A stretch of DNA of 64,000 nucleotides, taken from assembly GCA_025141015.1 (NCBI GenBank), contig CP081098.1, forward strand, positions 1,370,501-1,434,500, written 5' to 3'. The notes below the pieces were generated by a model, which had not been told where the DNA came from, did no database searches, and worked only from the letters and a program-made list of their open reading frames with translations. Source of the stretch: Rhodobacteraceae bacterium M382. Lineage in GTDB: Bacteria; Pseudomonadota; Alphaproteobacteria; Rhodobacterales; Rhodobacteraceae. The translations under genes were made by a program, and so were the position numbers. The stretch's first letter is position 1, and each line of letters opens with the position of its first letter. Below are positions 56,087-64,000 of this stretch, piece after piece.

Positions 56087-57222
56087 CCGGCTTTGCCCGC
56101 CATGAACGCGCTCTGGATGCGCTGAAGACACGCGGACGCTATCGGCAGTTGGCACCGCGGGCCGGGCATGATTTTGCGTCAAACGATTATCTGGGACTGG
56201 CCGGTTCGGACCTGATGTGTCAGGCGGCAGGCGATGCATTGGCCCGTGGGGTTCCGGTTGGGGCCGGTGGGTCGCGCCTGTTGCGGGGCAATGCCAGCGA
56301 ACATGTGCTGCTCGAAACCGAAGCAGCGGTGTTCTTTGGGACTGAGGCCGCGTTGTTCATGAGCGGTGGGTTCAATGCCAATCTGGCAATCTTTTCGACC
56401 CTGCCACAACAGGGCGATCTGGTCCTGCATGACGCGCTGATCCATGCCAGCACCCACGACGGAATGCGGCTTGGGCGTGCCGAGCGACGCAGCTTTGCCC
56501 ACAATGACGTAGACGCCTGTCGACAGGAAATCGAAACCTGGCGCGCCGCGGGCGGCCGGGGGCAGATCTGGATCGCTGTCGAGGCGCTCTATTCCATGGA
56601 GGGCGATATTGCGCCGCTGTCCGACCTATTGGAGCTGGCCCAACTCGAAGACGCAGTTCTGGTCGTCGACGAGGCGCATTCGACGGGCGTTTTCGGGGAT
56701 ATGGGCCGGGGGTTGGCCCATGAAATCGCCCCTCTGCCAAATGTTCTGTCCTTGCATACCTGTGGCAAGGCTTTGGGCGTGTCCGGCGCGCTGATCTGTG
56801 GGCAATCCGTGTTGATCGAAACTCTGGTGAACAAGGCGCGGGCCTTTATCTTTGCCACTGCGCCGTCGCCTCTGAATGCGGCGTTGGTTCGGGCGGCATT
56901 GCGGGACCTTCAGGACAACCCGGAGCGTCGTGCACAGGTTTGGGTCGGGATCCACCATGCCTGGGCCGAAGCCGAAAGATTGTGTGGTCTGACCGGATTT
57001 CAAAGCCAGATCATGCCAGTGATCATTGGCGATGACAAAGCCACGATGCAGGTCGCGGCTGCGTTGCAGGAACAGGGGCACGACATTCGCGGCATTCGTC
57101 CGCCGACAGTGCCGCGTGGCACGTCACGGTTGCGGGTTTCGATCACGCCGAACACGTCTTCAAATGTCATCACTCGGGCGTTTGGCGATCTGGTGCCGCT
57201 GATACAAGGGGTTTTTGCATGA
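56083..57222 (+). CDS. bioF: 8-amino-7-oxononanoate synthase
   Basis: 379-residue alpha-oxoamine synthase that condenses pimeloyl-ACP/CoA with alanine. [34 protein letters not shown] (PLP-ring Asp) and [13 protein letters not shown] with PLP Lys229 are present. It overlaps bioB by ATGA and bioD by ATGA. Confidence 0.95.
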   Translation: MTGFARHERALDALKTRGRYRQLAPRAGHDFASNDYLGLAGSDLMCQAAGDALARGVPVGAGGSRLLRGNASEHVLLETEAAVFFGTEAALFMSGGFNANLAIFSTLPQQGDLVLHDALIHASTHDGMRLGRAERRSFAHNDVDACRQEIETWRAAGGRGQIWIAVEALYSMEGDIAPLSDLLELAQLEDAVLVVDEAHSTGVFGDMGRGLAHEIAPLPNVLSLHTCGKALGVSGALICGQSVLIETLVNKARAFIFATAPSPLNAALVRAALRDLQDNPERRAQVWVGIHHAWAEAERLCGLTGFQSQIMPVIIGDDKATMQVAAALQEQGHDIRGIRPPTVPRGTSRLRVSITPNTSSNVITRAFGDLVPLIQGVFA

Positions 57223-57845
57223 ACGCGCTTATCGTGACCGGCACCGATACCGGCATTGGCAAAACCATTTTTTCCGCCGGATTGGTGGACGCGCTGCAAG
57301 CCGTTTACTGGAAGCCGGTGCAATCCGGGTTGGAAGAAGAAACCGACAGCCAGATTGTGGCCCGCCTGTCCGGTCGCCCTGTTCTGCCCGAAGGTTGCCT
57401 GCTGACGCTGCCCGCCTCGCCGCATTTGTCGGCCGAAGCCGAAGGGGTGGAAATTGACCCCAATACCTTGGATTTGCCACAAACCGACGCGGTTCTGGTG
57501 GCCGAAGGGGCCGGGGGGGTCATGGTGCCTTTGAACCGGGATGTTCTGTATCTGGACCTGTTTGCCAACTGGGGGGCACCGGTGATCCTGTGCGCCCGCA
57601 CACAGCTCGGCACGATCAACCACACATTACTGTCGCTTCAGGCGCTAAAGATTGCGGGATGTGACGTTGTTGGCGTTGTCTTTATCGGTGATCCCGAACC
57701 GGACGTTGAACAGACCATTGTCGATTTTGGCGGTGTGCCGCGACTGGGACGGCTGCCCATGCTGTCCGATCTGACACCGCAAACTCTGAGAGCCGCCTTC
57801 TCTGGTGCCATCGATATGACCGTCATACGGGAGGCCCTGAAATGA
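57219..57845 (+). CDS. bioD: Dethiobiotin synthetase
   Basis: 208-residue ATP-dependent ligase closing the ureido ring. The P-loop [10 protein letters not shown] is at residues 6-15, followed by [16 protein letters not shown] and [12 protein letters not shown]. It overlaps bioF and bioA by 4 bp each. Confidence 0.95.
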   Translation: MNALIVTGTDTGIGKTIFSAGLVDALQAVYWKPVQSGLEEETDSQIVARLSGRPVLPEGCLLTLPASPHLSAEAEGVEIDPNTLDLPQTDAVLVAEGAGGVMVPLNRDVLYLDLFANWGAPVILCARTQLGTINHTLLSLQALKIAGCDVVGVVFIGDPEPDVEQTIVDFGGVPRLGRLPMLSDLTPQTLRAAFSGAIDMTVIREALK

Positions 57846-59140
57846 GTGTGTCCGATCTGACCCCGCTGGAATTTGACCAGAAACACCTGTGGCACCCCTA
57901 TACCAATGTGGTCAAACCCGGTCCGACCTTTGTGGTCAAGGAAAGCGAAGGGATGTACATCACGCTGGATGATGGCACCCGGTTGATCGACGCGATGTCC
58001 TCGTGGTGGTGCATGATGCATGGCCACCGCAACCCGGCGATTACCCATGCGATCCATCGCCAACTCGACACGCTGCCGCATGTGATGTTCGGGGGGTTGA
58101 CCCATGATCCGGCGATAGATCTGGGCCGCAAATTGCTGGAGGTCTCGCCCGACAGCCTGACCCGCATTTTTTATTGCGACAGCGGGTCCGTTTCCGTTGA
58201 GGTGGCGATGAAAATGGCGGTGCAGTACCAGCACGCCATGGGGTTTGTGGGCCGCAGTCAGTTTGCCACCATCCGATCAGGCTATCACGGGGACACCTGG
58301 AAGGCGATGAGCGTCTGTGATCCCGATACCGGCATGCACCACCTGTTCCAAGGAGCGTTGAGCGTTCAGCATTTTGTGTCACGCCCGCCGATCCGTATCA
58401 ACGAAGAGTGGACCGACGACCCGGCCCTGAATGGCCTGGGTGAGCTGCGTCAGGTGCTGGAGGCCAGCGCCGACAAGATCGCCGGTTTCATTCTGGAACC
58501 TGTGGTGCAGGGCACCGGTGGCATGTATTTTTACCACCCCGAATACTTGAACCAGGCCCGTGCCCTGTGTGACGAGTTGGGAATTCTGCTGATCTTTGAC
58601 GAAATCGCCACGGGCTTTGGCCGCACGGGCGAGCTGTTTGCGACCGGGTTCTGCACCGTGGAACCGGATATCATTTGTCTGGGCAAGGGGTTGACCGGCG
58701 GGCATATCTCATTCGCGACCACCATGACCAATGATCGCGTTGCCGAAGGGGTCGGGGGCGGCAACCCTGGCATCTTTATGCATGGGCCGACCTATATGGC
58801 CAACCCGCTGGCCTGTGCTGCTGCCAAGGCCTCGCTGGATCTGCTGACTGGGCAGGACTGGAAGGGGACGGTAGGTGCCATTGCCGAACAGATGGAGGCC
58901 GAATTGGCACCGGCGCGCAGCTATGAAAATGTCGCTGACGTCAGGGTGTTGGGTGCCATCGGTGTTATCGAGATGAAACATCGGGTGTCCGCGGATGAGG
59001 CCCACGCCCGCGCCCGTGAGATGGGCGTGTTCCTGCGCCCCTTTGGCACCAATATCTACACTATGCCGCCCTTTATCACGACGCCGGATCAGCTGAGCGA
59101 AATAACCGCCGGAATGCTGCGTCTGGCGCGGGAGCTGTAA
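57842..59140 (+). CDS. bioA: Adenosylmethionine-8-amino-7-oxononanoate aminotransferase
   Basis: 432-residue class III aminotransferase using SAM as amino donor. The HLWHPYTN start, [36 protein letters not shown] and LGKGLTGGH with PLP Lys282 are the BioA pattern (E. coli Lys274). ATGA overlap with bioD; bioG starts 2 nt after its stop. Confidence 0.96.
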   Translation: MSVSDLTPLEFDQKHLWHPYTNVVKPGPTFVVKESEGMYITLDDGTRLIDAMSSWWCMMHGHRNPAITHAIHRQLDTLPHVMFGGLTHDPAIDLGRKLLEVSPDSLTRIFYCDSGSVSVEVAMKMAVQYQHAMGFVGRSQFATIRSGYHGDTWKAMSVCDPDTGMHHLFQGALSVQHFVSRPPIRINEEWTDDPALNGLGELRQVLEASADKIAGFILEPVVQGTGGMYFYHPEYLNQARALCDELGILLIFDEIATGFGRTGELFATGFCTVEPDIICLGKGLTGGHISFATTMTNDRVAEGVGGGNPGIFMHGPTYMANPLACAAAKASLDLLTGQDWKGTVGAIAEQMEAELAPARSYENVADVRVLGAIGVIEMKHRVSADEAHARAREMGVFLRPFGTNIYTMPPFITTPDQLSEITAGMLRLAREL

Positions 59141-59142
59141 TC

Positions 59143-59769
59143 ATGCGGGAAGAGTGGATCAGCAGAACCGGTGCAAAACGTGTTTTGGTGGTCTTTGGCG
59201 GCTGGGCCATCGGTCCTGACCCCTTTGTCCATCTGGCGCAGGATTGCGATCTGTTGTTTGTCAGCGACTATCGTGAACTCGACTGGACCCCCAAGGGGTT
59301 GGACGCCTATGAGGAGCGTATCCTGCTGGCCTGGTCCTTTGGGGTGGCGGGCTATGCGCATTGGCAGGACGGGCGTGCAGACCCGTTTACCCGCAAGATT
59401 GCGGTCAATGGCACGCTGACCCCGGCAGATCGGCGCATGGGCATTCCGCCGATGATTTATTCCAAGACCCAAACCGGGTTGTCCGCAGAGTCATTTCAAA
59501 GCTTCGTTGCGCGGGTTTTTGACGCGCCTCAACCGCCCTTGCAGATTGATATTGCGGCGCGTCAGGCCGAATTGGCTGCGGTTCAATCCCGCGCGACGCC
59601 GGGCAAAGTGATGTTTCACCGGGTCTGGATCAGCACCGGCGACCGCATCTTTCCGCCGGCCAATCTGGATCGGGCCTGGGCCGGGCAAAGCAGCGTCATT
59701 CGGTATATGACCGATGCCCCTCATGCCCCGTTTGATCGTTTTGACAGGGTAGAGGCGCTGTGGACATGA
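59143..59769 (+). CDS. bioG: Pimeloyl-ACP methyl ester esterase, BioG type (DUF452)
   Basis: 208-residue small alpha/beta hydrolase of the BioG family, which removes the methyl ester to end pimelate chain building. VVFGGWAIGPDPF is the family start and the nucleophile elbow is AWSFGV with Ser65, where the first Gly of GxSxG is Ala. Asp is probably in WISTGDRIFPP and His in TDAPHAPFDRF. Between bioA and bioC it fills the place of BioH. Confidence 0.88.
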   Translation: MREEWISRTGAKRVLVVFGGWAIGPDPFVHLAQDCDLLFVSDYRELDWTPKGLDAYEERILLAWSFGVAGYAHWQDGRADPFTRKIAVNGTLTPADRRMGIPPMIYSKTQTGLSAESFQSFVARVFDAPQPPLQIDIAARQAELAAVQSRATPGKVMFHRVWISTGDRIFPPANLDRAWAGQSSVIRYMTDAPHAPFDRFDRVEALWT

Positions 59770-60554
59770 GAGATTTTTCGCCCCCCTCGTCGCCTCCGGC
59801 ATCTCGCGTCCGCCAAAGCTTTTGCCGGGGTCTGAGTTCTTATCACCAATCGGCATCGGTTCAGGCAGATATCGCACGAAACTTGGCAGATATGGTTGTC
59901 ACGCACCGCGGAGCGCAGGCTGTTGGTCGGTGTCTCGAATTTGGATGCGGGACCGGGCATTTGACCCGGGCGCTGGTTGATCGACTGTCGATTGCGGATC
60001 TGGCGCTGAACGATCTGGTGGGTGACTGTGAGCCCCATGTCATGGCAAGGCTGCCTGCCGGGCAAAGGGCCCGGTTTCAAGCTGGCCCAGTCGAGCGGCT
60101 GGATCCGGAGGGGACGTTCGATCTGATCGCCTCGGCGTCGGTTGTACAGTGGATCCCGGACCATCGGTGCCTTTTGCGGGATCTGTCGAACCGACTGGAA
60201 TCGGGCGGGTGGATTGCGCTCAGCGGGTTTGGGCAGGACCAGTTTGGCGAACTTCAGGCGTTGGGATCTTCGGCCAGTGCGCCGGGGTATCGCAATGCAG
60301 GCGACTGGGCCGCGATGATACCACAGGGGATGGCGCTGATGGCGACCCGTCAGATACAGACCCGCATGTATTTTCCGACGGTTCGCGCTGTGTTGCGTCA
60401 TCTTCGCGAGACGGGGGTGAATGGAAATGCCCAGGGCGGTTGGAGCCGGGCCCGGTTGCAAAAGTTCGAGCGGGATTATGACGCACAGTTTGGCACGGCG
60501 CAGGGGTTGCCGCTGACGTATGATGCGGTCTGGATGCTGGCATGCAAGATCTAA
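59766..60554 (+). CDS. bioC: Malonyl-ACP O-methyltransferase
   Basis: 262-residue SAM-dependent methyltransferase that starts pimelate synthesis by capping malonyl-ACP. The N-terminal FCRGLSSYHQSASVQADIA is typical of BioC, SAM motif I is LEFGCGTGHLTRAL, and SASVVQWI follows. ATG 59766 overlaps the bioG stop by ATGA. Its stop overlaps the end of the opposing thiD by 4 nt. Confidence 0.92.
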   Translation: MRDFSPPSSPPASRVRQSFCRGLSSYHQSASVQADIARNLADMVVTHRGAQAVGRCLEFGCGTGHLTRALVDRLSIADLALNDLVGDCEPHVMARLPAGQRARFQAGPVERLDPEGTFDLIASASVVQWIPDHRCLLRDLSNRLESGGWIALSGFGQDQFGELQALGSSASAPGYRNAGDWAAMIPQGMALMATRQIQTRMYFPTVRAVLRHLRETGVNGNAQGGWSRARLQKFERDYDAQFGTAQGLPLTYDAVWMLACKI

Positions 60555-61267
60555 CAGGCCAACCAGGTCTGAACATGGGTCTTGGCGGATCGACAGGCGG
60601 TGCTCAACGAGTGACCGCGGCCCAACCCACAGGCAATTGCCGTCGCAAGTGTACATCCGGTGCCCCGCTTTTGGACAGCCAGCCGCGGGGCGCGCAACAG
60701 GGTGTTTCCGTCGTGTTCAAACAATTGGTCAATGCTTTCGGGCCCTGTATCATGCCCGCCCTTGACCAGAACACCCGGACACCCCTGTTGGTGCAGGGCG
60801 CGAACCTGTGTTGCGATCCCGGCGGCAGGCAGACCTGACAACTGGGTTAACTCATCAAGGTTTGGCGTGACCACACGCACCAGTGACATCAGGTCCCGCA
60901 ACAGGACCCGCATGCCGGCCTGGGTCAAGAGTGATCCGCCCGATGTGGCCCGTAACACAGGGTCCAGAACGATAGGCAACCCGGTAGGAGCGAGCGAGTC
61001 TGCCACGGCTTTGACACTCTCGCCATTGCCGAGCATTCCAATCTTGATGGCCGTTATGCCCACGCTGTCCAGCGCGGCAACAATCTGTGCCCGGATCAGG
61101 TCCGGTGGCATCGGCTGGATCCTGTGCAATGCGCCATGGGTCTGGGCTGTGACGGCGGTAACAACCGGGCAGACCGAAACGCCAAACGCCTGAGCGGTGG
61201 CGATGTCACGGCTTAATCCCGCGCCACCGCTGCTGTCGGTGCCCGCGATAACCAACAAATGCGTCAC
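60551..61267 (-). CDS. thiD: Hydroxymethylpyrimidine/phosphomethylpyrimidine kinase
   Basis: 238-residue ribokinase-fold kinase making HMP pyrophosphate for thiamine. LLVIAGTDSSGGAGLSRDI is the ThiD N-terminus; VLDPVLRATSGGSLL, TPNLDEL, VLVKGGH and KRGTGCTLATAIA (anion hole and catalytic region) follow. The GTG start at 61267 overlaps the thiF stop by GTGA; a much longer frame upstream is not coding. It is last in the thi operon and convergent with bioC. Confidence 0.93.
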   Translation of the reverse strand: MTHLLVIAGTDSSGGAGLSRDIATAQAFGVSVCPVVTAVTAQTHGALHRIQPMPPDLIRAQIVAALDSVGITAIKIGMLGNGESVKAVADSLAPTGLPIVLDPVLRATSGGSLLTQAGMRVLLRDLMSLVRVVTPNLDELTQLSGLPAAGIATQVRALHQQGCPGVLVKGGHDTGPESIDQLFEHDGNTLLRAPRLAVQKRGTGCTLATAIACGLGRGHSLSTACRSAKTHVQTWLAC

Positions 61268-62232
61268 ACAACATCTCCATCTGCCATCAGGGCAATGTCC
61301 GTAAAGCCACGCTGTTGCAACTGGCGACCGGCACGCCAGGCCCGCAGCCCGCTGCGGCAGCACAGGATGATGCGGTGCCGGGTCGAGAAGGTGGCATCGG
61401 CCATGGCATCGGGCGCGATCCGTCGTGCTGAATGGATTGCCATCTCTGGAACCTCGCAGGTGGGGCGCAATTCGACCAGCTGATCCTCGGGTTTGACATC
61501 CTGTAGGGCCACAAAGGGCATCTGCCGGTCCGGCTCGGGTGCCCCAAGAAACGAGAATTGCCCCAATTGCATGGTAGCGAGATCCAGCGTTGCCATTGTG
61601 CCCAATGGCGAAGGGTCGCACGCCAGCAGCACCCGCAGCGCCATTTGGGCTTGCAAGGATCCAATCACCCCGACCACCGGTCCCAAAACCCCGGCAGTGG
61701 CACAAGAAGCGGCGTGTTCGGGGAGATCCGGGAACACGGCTCTCAGGCTGGGTGCCTGACAGCAGAACCCGCCGACATAGCCGGATTGCCCCAGGGCCGA
61801 CGCCGAGATCAGCGGTTTCCCCTGGGACAGACAGGTATCTGACAGGATATAGGACACTGCAAAACTGTCAGCTGCGTCAATCACCAGATCAGAGAGCGCA
61901 ACCGCTGTGTGGGCATTTGCAGGCGTCAAAGCACAGATCCGGGGATGCAGGCGCAGATCGGGTTGTGCGGCCAACAGATGCGCCTGTGCCGCCTGTGCCT
62001 TGGGGTGCCCGATGTCGGTCATTCGATACAGGGGCTGACGGTGCAGATTGCCTTCTTCAACCCGGTCGGGATCGAACAGGGTGATTTCGCCAACCCCGGC
62101 ACCGACCAGATATTGCAAAACTGGACAGCCCAGCCCCCCGGCACCGACCACCAGCACATGCGCGTCCGCCAATCGGGCCTGACCGATTTGGCCGATGTCG
62201 GGCAAGAGCATCTGACGGGCATAGCGGTTCAT
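61264..62232 (-). CDS. thiF: ThiS adenylyltransferase ThiF with C-terminal rhodanese-like segment
   Basis: 322-residue E1-like enzyme. [17 protein letters not shown], the nucleotide motif GAGGLG (30-35), LFDPDRVEEGNLHRQ, DAADSF and SCATAGVLGPVVG are the ThiF/MoeB pattern. The last 80 residues resemble a rhodanese domain with the active loop CCRSGLR, Cys292. The fusion could both adenylate ThiS and supply sulfur. MoeB/ThiF dual use is possible. ATGA overlap with thiE. Confidence 0.86.
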   Translation of the reverse strand: MNRYARQMLLPDIGQIGQARLADAHVLVVGAGGLGCPVLQYLVGAGVGEITLFDPDRVEEGNLHRQPLYRMTDIGHPKAQAAQAHLLAAQPDLRLHPRICALTPANAHTAVALSDLVIDAADSFAVSYILSDTCLSQGKPLISASALGQSGYVGGFCCQAPSLRAVFPDLPEHAASCATAGVLGPVVGVIGSLQAQMALRVLLACDPSPLGTMATLDLATMQLGQFSFLGAPEPDRQMPFVALQDVKPEDQLVELRPTCEVPEMAIHSARRIAPDAMADATFSTRHRIILCCRSGLRAWRAGRQLQQRGFTDIALMADGDVV

Positions 62233-62840
62233 GCCGGTGCCACCTGCGGAGCACAGGCAGCGATCCAGTCCCGCGTCCTTGCCTCGGGGTTTTGTGCCAT
62301 CTGGATATCCGTGACCACTGCGGCGCTGTCGGCTCCGGCGGCAAAGACACCGGGCAAACGGCCCGGCGTCAAACCACCGATGGCCACCAGGGGCGTACGC
62401 CCGGCCATCTGTTTCCACCGGCCCACCCGTTCCAGTCCCTGCGGGTCCCATTTCATCTTTTTCAGCAAAGTGGGATAGACCGGTCCCAGCGCCACATAGG
62501 CCGGATCATGGGTCAGTGCCCGATCCAGTTCAGTCTCGTCATGTGTCGACAGACCGATACGCACTCCGGCCCGCCGCAACGCGCCCAAATCGGCATCGTC
62601 CATGTCTTCCTGTCCCAGATGCACGAAGGAACAGCGCAGGTCCAGCGCGAGGTCCCAATAGTCGTTCACCACCAGTTGCGCGCCATGAACGGCACAAAAA
62701 TCGCGGGCACGGGTGATCTGGCGGCGGACCTCGGCCTTGGGCTGGTCCTTGATCCGCAGTTGCACCAGTTTCACACCATGGGGTACCAGCAGCTCCAACC
62801 GACCCACATGGCCGACAATCAAATAAAACCGTTCCATCAT
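62229..62840 (-). CDS. thiE: Thiamine phosphate synthase
   Basis: 203-residue TIM-barrel enzyme coupling HMP-PP with thiazole phosphate. [22 protein letters not shown] and ALGPVYPT match ThiE; the usual VGRST-type loop reads [10 protein letters not shown], with AIGGLTPG at the phosphate site. Overlaps thiG (ATGA) and thiF (ATGA). Confidence 0.92.
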   Translation of the reverse strand: MMERFYLIVGHVGRLELLVPHGVKLVQLRIKDQPKAEVRRQITRARDFCAVHGAQLVVNDYWDLALDLRCSFVHLGQEDMDDADLGALRRAGVRIGLSTHDETELDRALTHDPAYVALGPVYPTLLKKMKWDPQGLERVGRWKQMAGRTPLVAIGGLTPGRLPGVFAAGADSAAVVTDIQMAQNPEARTRDWIAACAPQVAPA

Positions 62841-63604
62841 GCCAACTCTGCCAGTCCCAGGATTGGGGTTGAGGGCACGGCCATGTCGCGCCGTTCCATT
62901 GGGCTGGCGCTGAACCCGGCACGGCCTGCGTCGATGGCGGCTGCCATGGCTTGGGCCATTTGCACAGGATTGCCCGCTTTGGCCACGGCTGTATTCAGCA
63001 GAACCGCGTCCATGCCCAGTTCCATTGCCTCCACTGCATCCGAAGGGCGCCCGATCCCGGCATCCACGATCAACGGAATATCAGGGAAATGGGCCCGCAT
63101 TGCGCGCAGAGCGTCCGGGTTGCGTAGCCCCTGACCGGACCCGATGGGTGCCCCCCAGGGCATCAGCACCTCACACCCCGCCTGAACCAGCTTTTCCCCC
63201 ACCACCAGGTCGTCGGTGGTATAGGGAAACACCTGAAAGCCATCGTCGCACAGGATCCGCGCGGATTCGACCAGGGCAAAAACATCCGGTTGCAGGCTGT
63301 CGGAATGTCCGATCACTTCCAGCTTGATCCAATTGGTGCCAAAAACTTCGCGCGCCATTTGGGCTGTGGTCACGGCCTCCTGCACCGAATGACACCCTGC
63401 GGTGTTGGGCAGGATGCGTGTGCCGGTGTCGCGCAGCATGCCCCAGAACCCCGCGCCTGAGCCATCAGCCGCTTCACGGCGCAAGCTGACGGTAACGATC
63501 TGGGTACCACTGGCACGGATTGCGTCGACCAGTATTGCGGGAGAGGGGTATTGCGCCGTTCCCAGAAGTAAGCGTGACTGAATTTGGTGTCCGTAAAGTA
63601 GCAT
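62837..63604 (-). CDS. thiG: Thiazole synthase
   Basis: 255-residue TIM barrel forming the thiazole ring from DXP, dehydroglycine and ThiS-thiocarboxylate. [22 protein letters not shown] with Schiff-base Lys94, [14 protein letters not shown] and [11 protein letters not shown] are the full ThiG signature. Three bases separate it from thiS. Confidence 0.96.
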   Translation of the reverse strand: MLLYGHQIQSRLLLGTAQYPSPAILVDAIRASGTQIVTVSLRREAADGSGAGFWGMLRDTGTRILPNTAGCHSVQEAVTTAQMAREVFGTNWIKLEVIGHSDSLQPDVFALVESARILCDDGFQVFPYTTDDLVVGEKLVQAGCEVLMPWGAPIGSGQGLRNPDALRAMRAHFPDIPLIVDAGIGRPSDAVEAMELGMDAVLLNTAVAKAGNPVQMAQAMAAAIDAGRAGFSASPMERRDMAVPSTPILGLAELA

Positions 63605-63607
63605 TTT

Positions 63608-63805
63608 TCATCCCCCTTGCATGGGTGCCAGCACTTCGAGCCGGTCACCGTTGGACAGGGGGGTGCCTGCGCGGGCTTCACGCGGAATGAACTGACCGTT
63701 CAGGGCGGTGGCGATGGCGGGGCTGGTATATCCGAGCTGGTGCAGTGCCTGTGCCAGGGTCGCGCCTGCTATCTCATGCGGTTGTGCGTTCACGATAATC
63801 TGCAT
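63608..63805 (-). CDS. thiS: Sulfur carrier protein ThiS
   Basis: 65-residue ubiquitin-like carrier ending in GG, which ThiF activates and which delivers sulfur to ThiG. ATALNGQFIPREAR and GDRLEVLAPMQGG are typical. ATG 63805 lies inside the end of thiO (32-bp overlap). Confidence 0.93.
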   Translation of the reverse strand: MQIIVNAQPHEIAGATLAQALHQLGYTSPAIATALNGQFIPREARAGTPLSNGDRLEVLAPMQGG

Positions 63806-64000
63806 CACTTGGTTCCTGAAAGAATTGCGTTGCCAGCTGGCCCGCCAGGGCGGGGGCCAGAAGAAATCCGTGCCGGTACAGCCCGTTCACATGGGTGGTG
63901 TCGCCGCATTGGGACAGACGCGGGATATTGTCGCCAAATGCCGGACGCAGACCGACACCGGTTTCGATCACACTGGCTTCACCCAGACCTGGGTGCAGGG
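63774..64000 (-). CDS. thiO: Glycine oxidase ThiO, C-terminal part (runs off window)
   Basis: The last 75 codons of a DAO-family flavoprotein enter from the right edge. ETGVGLRPAFGDNIPRL and GLYRHGFLLAPALAGQLA are the C-terminal FAD-binding segments of ThiO, which makes dehydroglycine for ThiG. Its presence, rather than thiH, indicates the aerobic thiazole route. Confidence 0.85.
   Translation of the reverse strand, partial: LHPGLGEASVIETGVGLRPAFGDNIPRLSQCGDTTHVNGLYRHGFLLAPALAGQLATQFFQEPSDADYRERTTA

Noticed and set aside
60551-61705. 384-residue version of thiD with a long N-terminal extension
   Set aside because: The extra 146 residues lie in the thiF reading region and look non-coding; the GTG at 61267 gives a normal 238-residue ThiD with a GTGA overlap.

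Overview
The window looks like a chromosomal segment of a marine alphaproteobacterium of the Rhodobacteraceae (Roseobacter group). This rests on the high GC content, a phaZ-phaC-phaP-phaR polyhydroxyalkanoate (PHA) locus with CTGC-N3-GCAG PhaR boxes, TTATCTATAA BioR boxes before a bioBFDAGC operon, a GlpVSTPQU-type glycerol ABC system, and an adjacent acyl-CoA dehydrogenase/crotonase pair that fits DmdC/DmdD of DMSP demethylation. No phage, insertion sequence, integrase or CRISPR array was seen. Function calls come from reading motifs by eye; no database search was run.

Layout. 1-5.1 kb: PHA storage (DUF6151 fragment, phaZ, divergent phaC, phaP, phaR). 5.1-6.3 kb: a DegT-type aminotransferase. 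6.5-9.9 kb: two glutamine-synthetase-family ligases around a class I glutamine amidotransferase, resembling gamma-glutamyl-polyamine catabolism. 10.1-12.9 kb: a peptidoglycan-binding/lipase-like protein and a class III cyclase with a TPR-like region. 12.9-22.8 kb: a ten-gene leftward operon with a PotDBCA polyamine-type importer, a UGT-like glycosyltransferase, two cupins, an AmgK-like kinase, an aldehyde dehydrogenase and an FAD amine oxidoreductase. It is divergent from a GntR regulator with two predicted winged helices and a second glycosyltransferase paralogue (23.0-25.2 kb). Together 6.5-25.2 kb reads as an uptake and breakdown system for an amine that may also be glycosylated or phosphorylated.

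25.2-31 kb: a double-CbiX protein, LysR and AraC regulators, tRNA-Gly(TCC), a DUF6880 protein and a small cupin. 31.4-35.2 kb: a stand-alone single-module NRPS (C-A-T-TE) whose thioesterase elbow carries Cys instead of Ser. 35.6-41.7 kb: glpVSTPQU, whose two ATPases have complementary degenerate motifs. 41.8-43.3 kb: a BlaI-like repressor with a short M56 membrane protease. 43.4-47.1 kb: an AraC regulator divergent from dmdC-dmdD-like genes. 47.4-54.4 kb: four tandem RTX proteins that share a nearly identical C-terminal module on different N-terminal domains.

55.1-60.6 kb: a translationally coupled biotin operon bioB-F-D-A-G-C. It converges, with a 4-nt overlap, on a thiamine operon running leftward from the right edge (thiO-S-G-E-F-D), whose ThiF carries a C-terminal rhodanese-like loop.
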